The translations under genes were made by a program, and so were the position numbers. Of a DNA stretch of 7,282 nt, positions 6,323-7,282 are shown piece by piece (within the stretch, counting starts at the first letter, position 1; every line of letters begins with the position of its first letter). Origin of the DNA: Hyphomonas sp. (lineage in GTDB: Bacteria > Pseudomonadota > Alphaproteobacteria > Caulobacterales > Hyphomonadaceae); the NCBI GenBank assembly GCA_024743015.1, contig JANSXJ010000181.1, forward strand, positions 1-7,282. The letters run 5' to 3'. Under the pieces are notes generated by a model that ran no database searches, was not told the DNA's origin, and saw only the letters and a list, made by a program, of their open reading frames with translations.

Positions 6323-7282
6323 ATGTCAGAATCTCTCACACTCGGTTGGGAAGAATGGATCGACTTGACCGATCTTGGACTGCCCGCGATCAAGGCCAAG
6401 GTCGACACGGGCGCAAAAACGTCTGCGTTGCACGCGATCGAGATCGAACCATTTGGCCCGTCAAACAATCCGCAGGTGCGCTTTCTGATTCAGCCGGATC
6501 CGAAGAACCCGGATCTCGAATTGACGTGTTCAGCGAAAGTCGTGGACCGGCGAGACGTGACAAGTTCAAATGGCGAGACAGAACTTCGTTATGTGATCGA
6601 AACCAAAGCACGGCTGGGCAACAAAACCTGGCCAATTCAGATCACGCTCACCAATCGTGAAAACATGACCTATCGCATGTTGCTTGGCCGGCAGGCCATT
6701 GGCGATGACATGGTCGTCGATCCAAATGAATCCTTTATCCAACCGCAACTGAGCTATGATGCGTACAAGACGCTGCCCAAGCGAAAGCCTGTACGCCGCC
6801 CGCTCAGGATTGCGCTCTTGTCGCGTGAACCCAATTCCTATTCGTCAAAACGTCTGGTCCAGGCGGGTGAAGCGCGGGGTCATGTCGTGGAAGTGATCGA
6901 CACACGGCGATGCTATATGCGGATTGGTGGTCTGCGTCCCGAAGTTCATTATGATGGCAAAAGCCTGCCCTATTATGATGCCGTTATCCCGCGCATTGGC
7001 GCCTCCATCACGTCATATGGTACCGCGGTGCTTCGACAGTTTGCGAGTACGGGCGCTTATTGCCTGAACACGGCCAGCGGAATCATTGCCAGCCGCGACA
7101 AACTCCTCGCTCACCAGCTGCTCTCTGACGCGCATATCGGCATGCCACTGACCACATTTGCGAGCTCACCAAAGGACACCAAAGACCTGATCAGCCTGGC
7201 AGGTGGAGCGCCCGTCGTGGTCAAGCTGTTGCAGTCCACACAAGGGCGCGGCGTTGTCCTGGCTGAGACGCGCAAAGCCGCC
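6323..7282 (+). CDS. RimB-like retropepsin domain fused to RimK-type ATP-grasp glutamate ligase (3'-truncated by window)
   Basis: The frame stays open for 320 codons to the window edge. Residues 6-150 form the domain often annotated as ATP-dependent zinc protease (PF05618, RimB-type). It starts [20 protein letters not shown], then carries the aspartic-protease signature [12 protein letters not shown] (27-38; Asp28) and later [11 protein letters not shown] (116-126). After a basic linker ([10 protein letters not shown], 151-160), residues 161-320 match RimK. The matching parts are the N-terminal domain [16 protein letters not shown] (163-178) with [17 protein letters not shown] (224-240), then the beginning of the ATP-grasp fold with [11 protein letters not shown] (257-267) and [19 protein letters not shown] (298-316). 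The C-terminal metal and ATP ligands lie beyond the edge; a full length of about 460-480 residues would be expected. RimK adds glutamates to the C-terminus of ribosomal protein S6, and in Pseudomonas rimB and rimK are separate neighbouring genes. S6 as substrate here is inferred. Transcription could come from read-through of the tRNA-Ser unit; no convincing own promoter was found. Confidence 0.88.
   Translation, partial: MSESLTLGWEEWIDLTDLGLPAIKAKVDTGAKTSALHAIEIEPFGPSNNPQVRFLIQPDPKNPDLELTCSAKVVDRRDVTSSNGETELRYVIETKARLGNKTWPIQITLTNRENMTYRMLLGRQAIGDDMVVDPNESFIQPQLSYDAYKTLPKRKPVRRPLRIALLSREPNSYSSKRLVQAGEARGHVVEVIDTRRCYMRIGGLRPEVHYDGKSLPYYDAVIPRIGASITSYGTAVLRQFASTGAYCLNTASGIIASRDKLLAHQLLSDAHIGMPLTTFASSPKDTKDLISLAGGAPVVVKLLQSTQGRGVVLAETRKAA

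Overview
The window looks like ordinary core chromosome of a moderately GC-rich proteobacterium. An alphaproteobacterium, possibly a marine Hyphomonadaceae or Rhodobacter-like lineage, is my best guess. The reasons are the style of HslU, the E. coli-like MsrA, the domain architecture of the RimK-type gene and the tight packing of genes; this is inference from protein style and no database was searched. There are no phage, insertion-sequence, CRISPR or toxin-antitoxin signatures. Almost all of the sequence is explained by seven protein genes and one tRNA gene.

Layout. At the left edge lies the C-terminal two thirds of hslU (+), the unfoldase of the HslUV protease. It converges, with an 11-base overlap, on a minus-strand block read right to left as gluQ, then a ten-helix DMT/EamA transporter, then a secreted alkaline phosphatase. 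The gaps in this block are 1 and 23 bases, so it is probably one transcript. gluQ starts at a TTG codon behind a good Shine-Dalgarno. About 120 bases separate it from a divergent plus-strand gene for an unrecognised protein with one N-terminal membrane segment, a Rossmann-like alpha/beta region and a TPR-like C-terminal helical region. That gene converges on msrA (-), and the two genes share the single palindrome CTAG as their stop codons.

To the right of msrA, a sigma70-like promoter drives a tRNA-Ser with anticodon GGA and an encoded CCA end. A partial gene follows and runs off the right edge. It is a fusion of a RimB-type retropepsin-like domain (DTGA motif) to a RimK-type ATP-grasp glutamate ligase.

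How the genes relate. hslU and msrA are protein quality-control and repair functions. gluQ and the rimB-rimK fusion both attach glutamate to the translation machinery (tRNA-Asp and, presumably, ribosomal protein S6). The phosphatase and transporter look like periplasmic phosphate scavenging and metabolite export, carried with gluQ by operon proximity rather than by an obvious shared pathway. The points most worth a second look are the protease-ligase fusion, the unrecognised membrane protein, and the unusual GluQ, which has lost zinc-site cysteines and a signature glycine.
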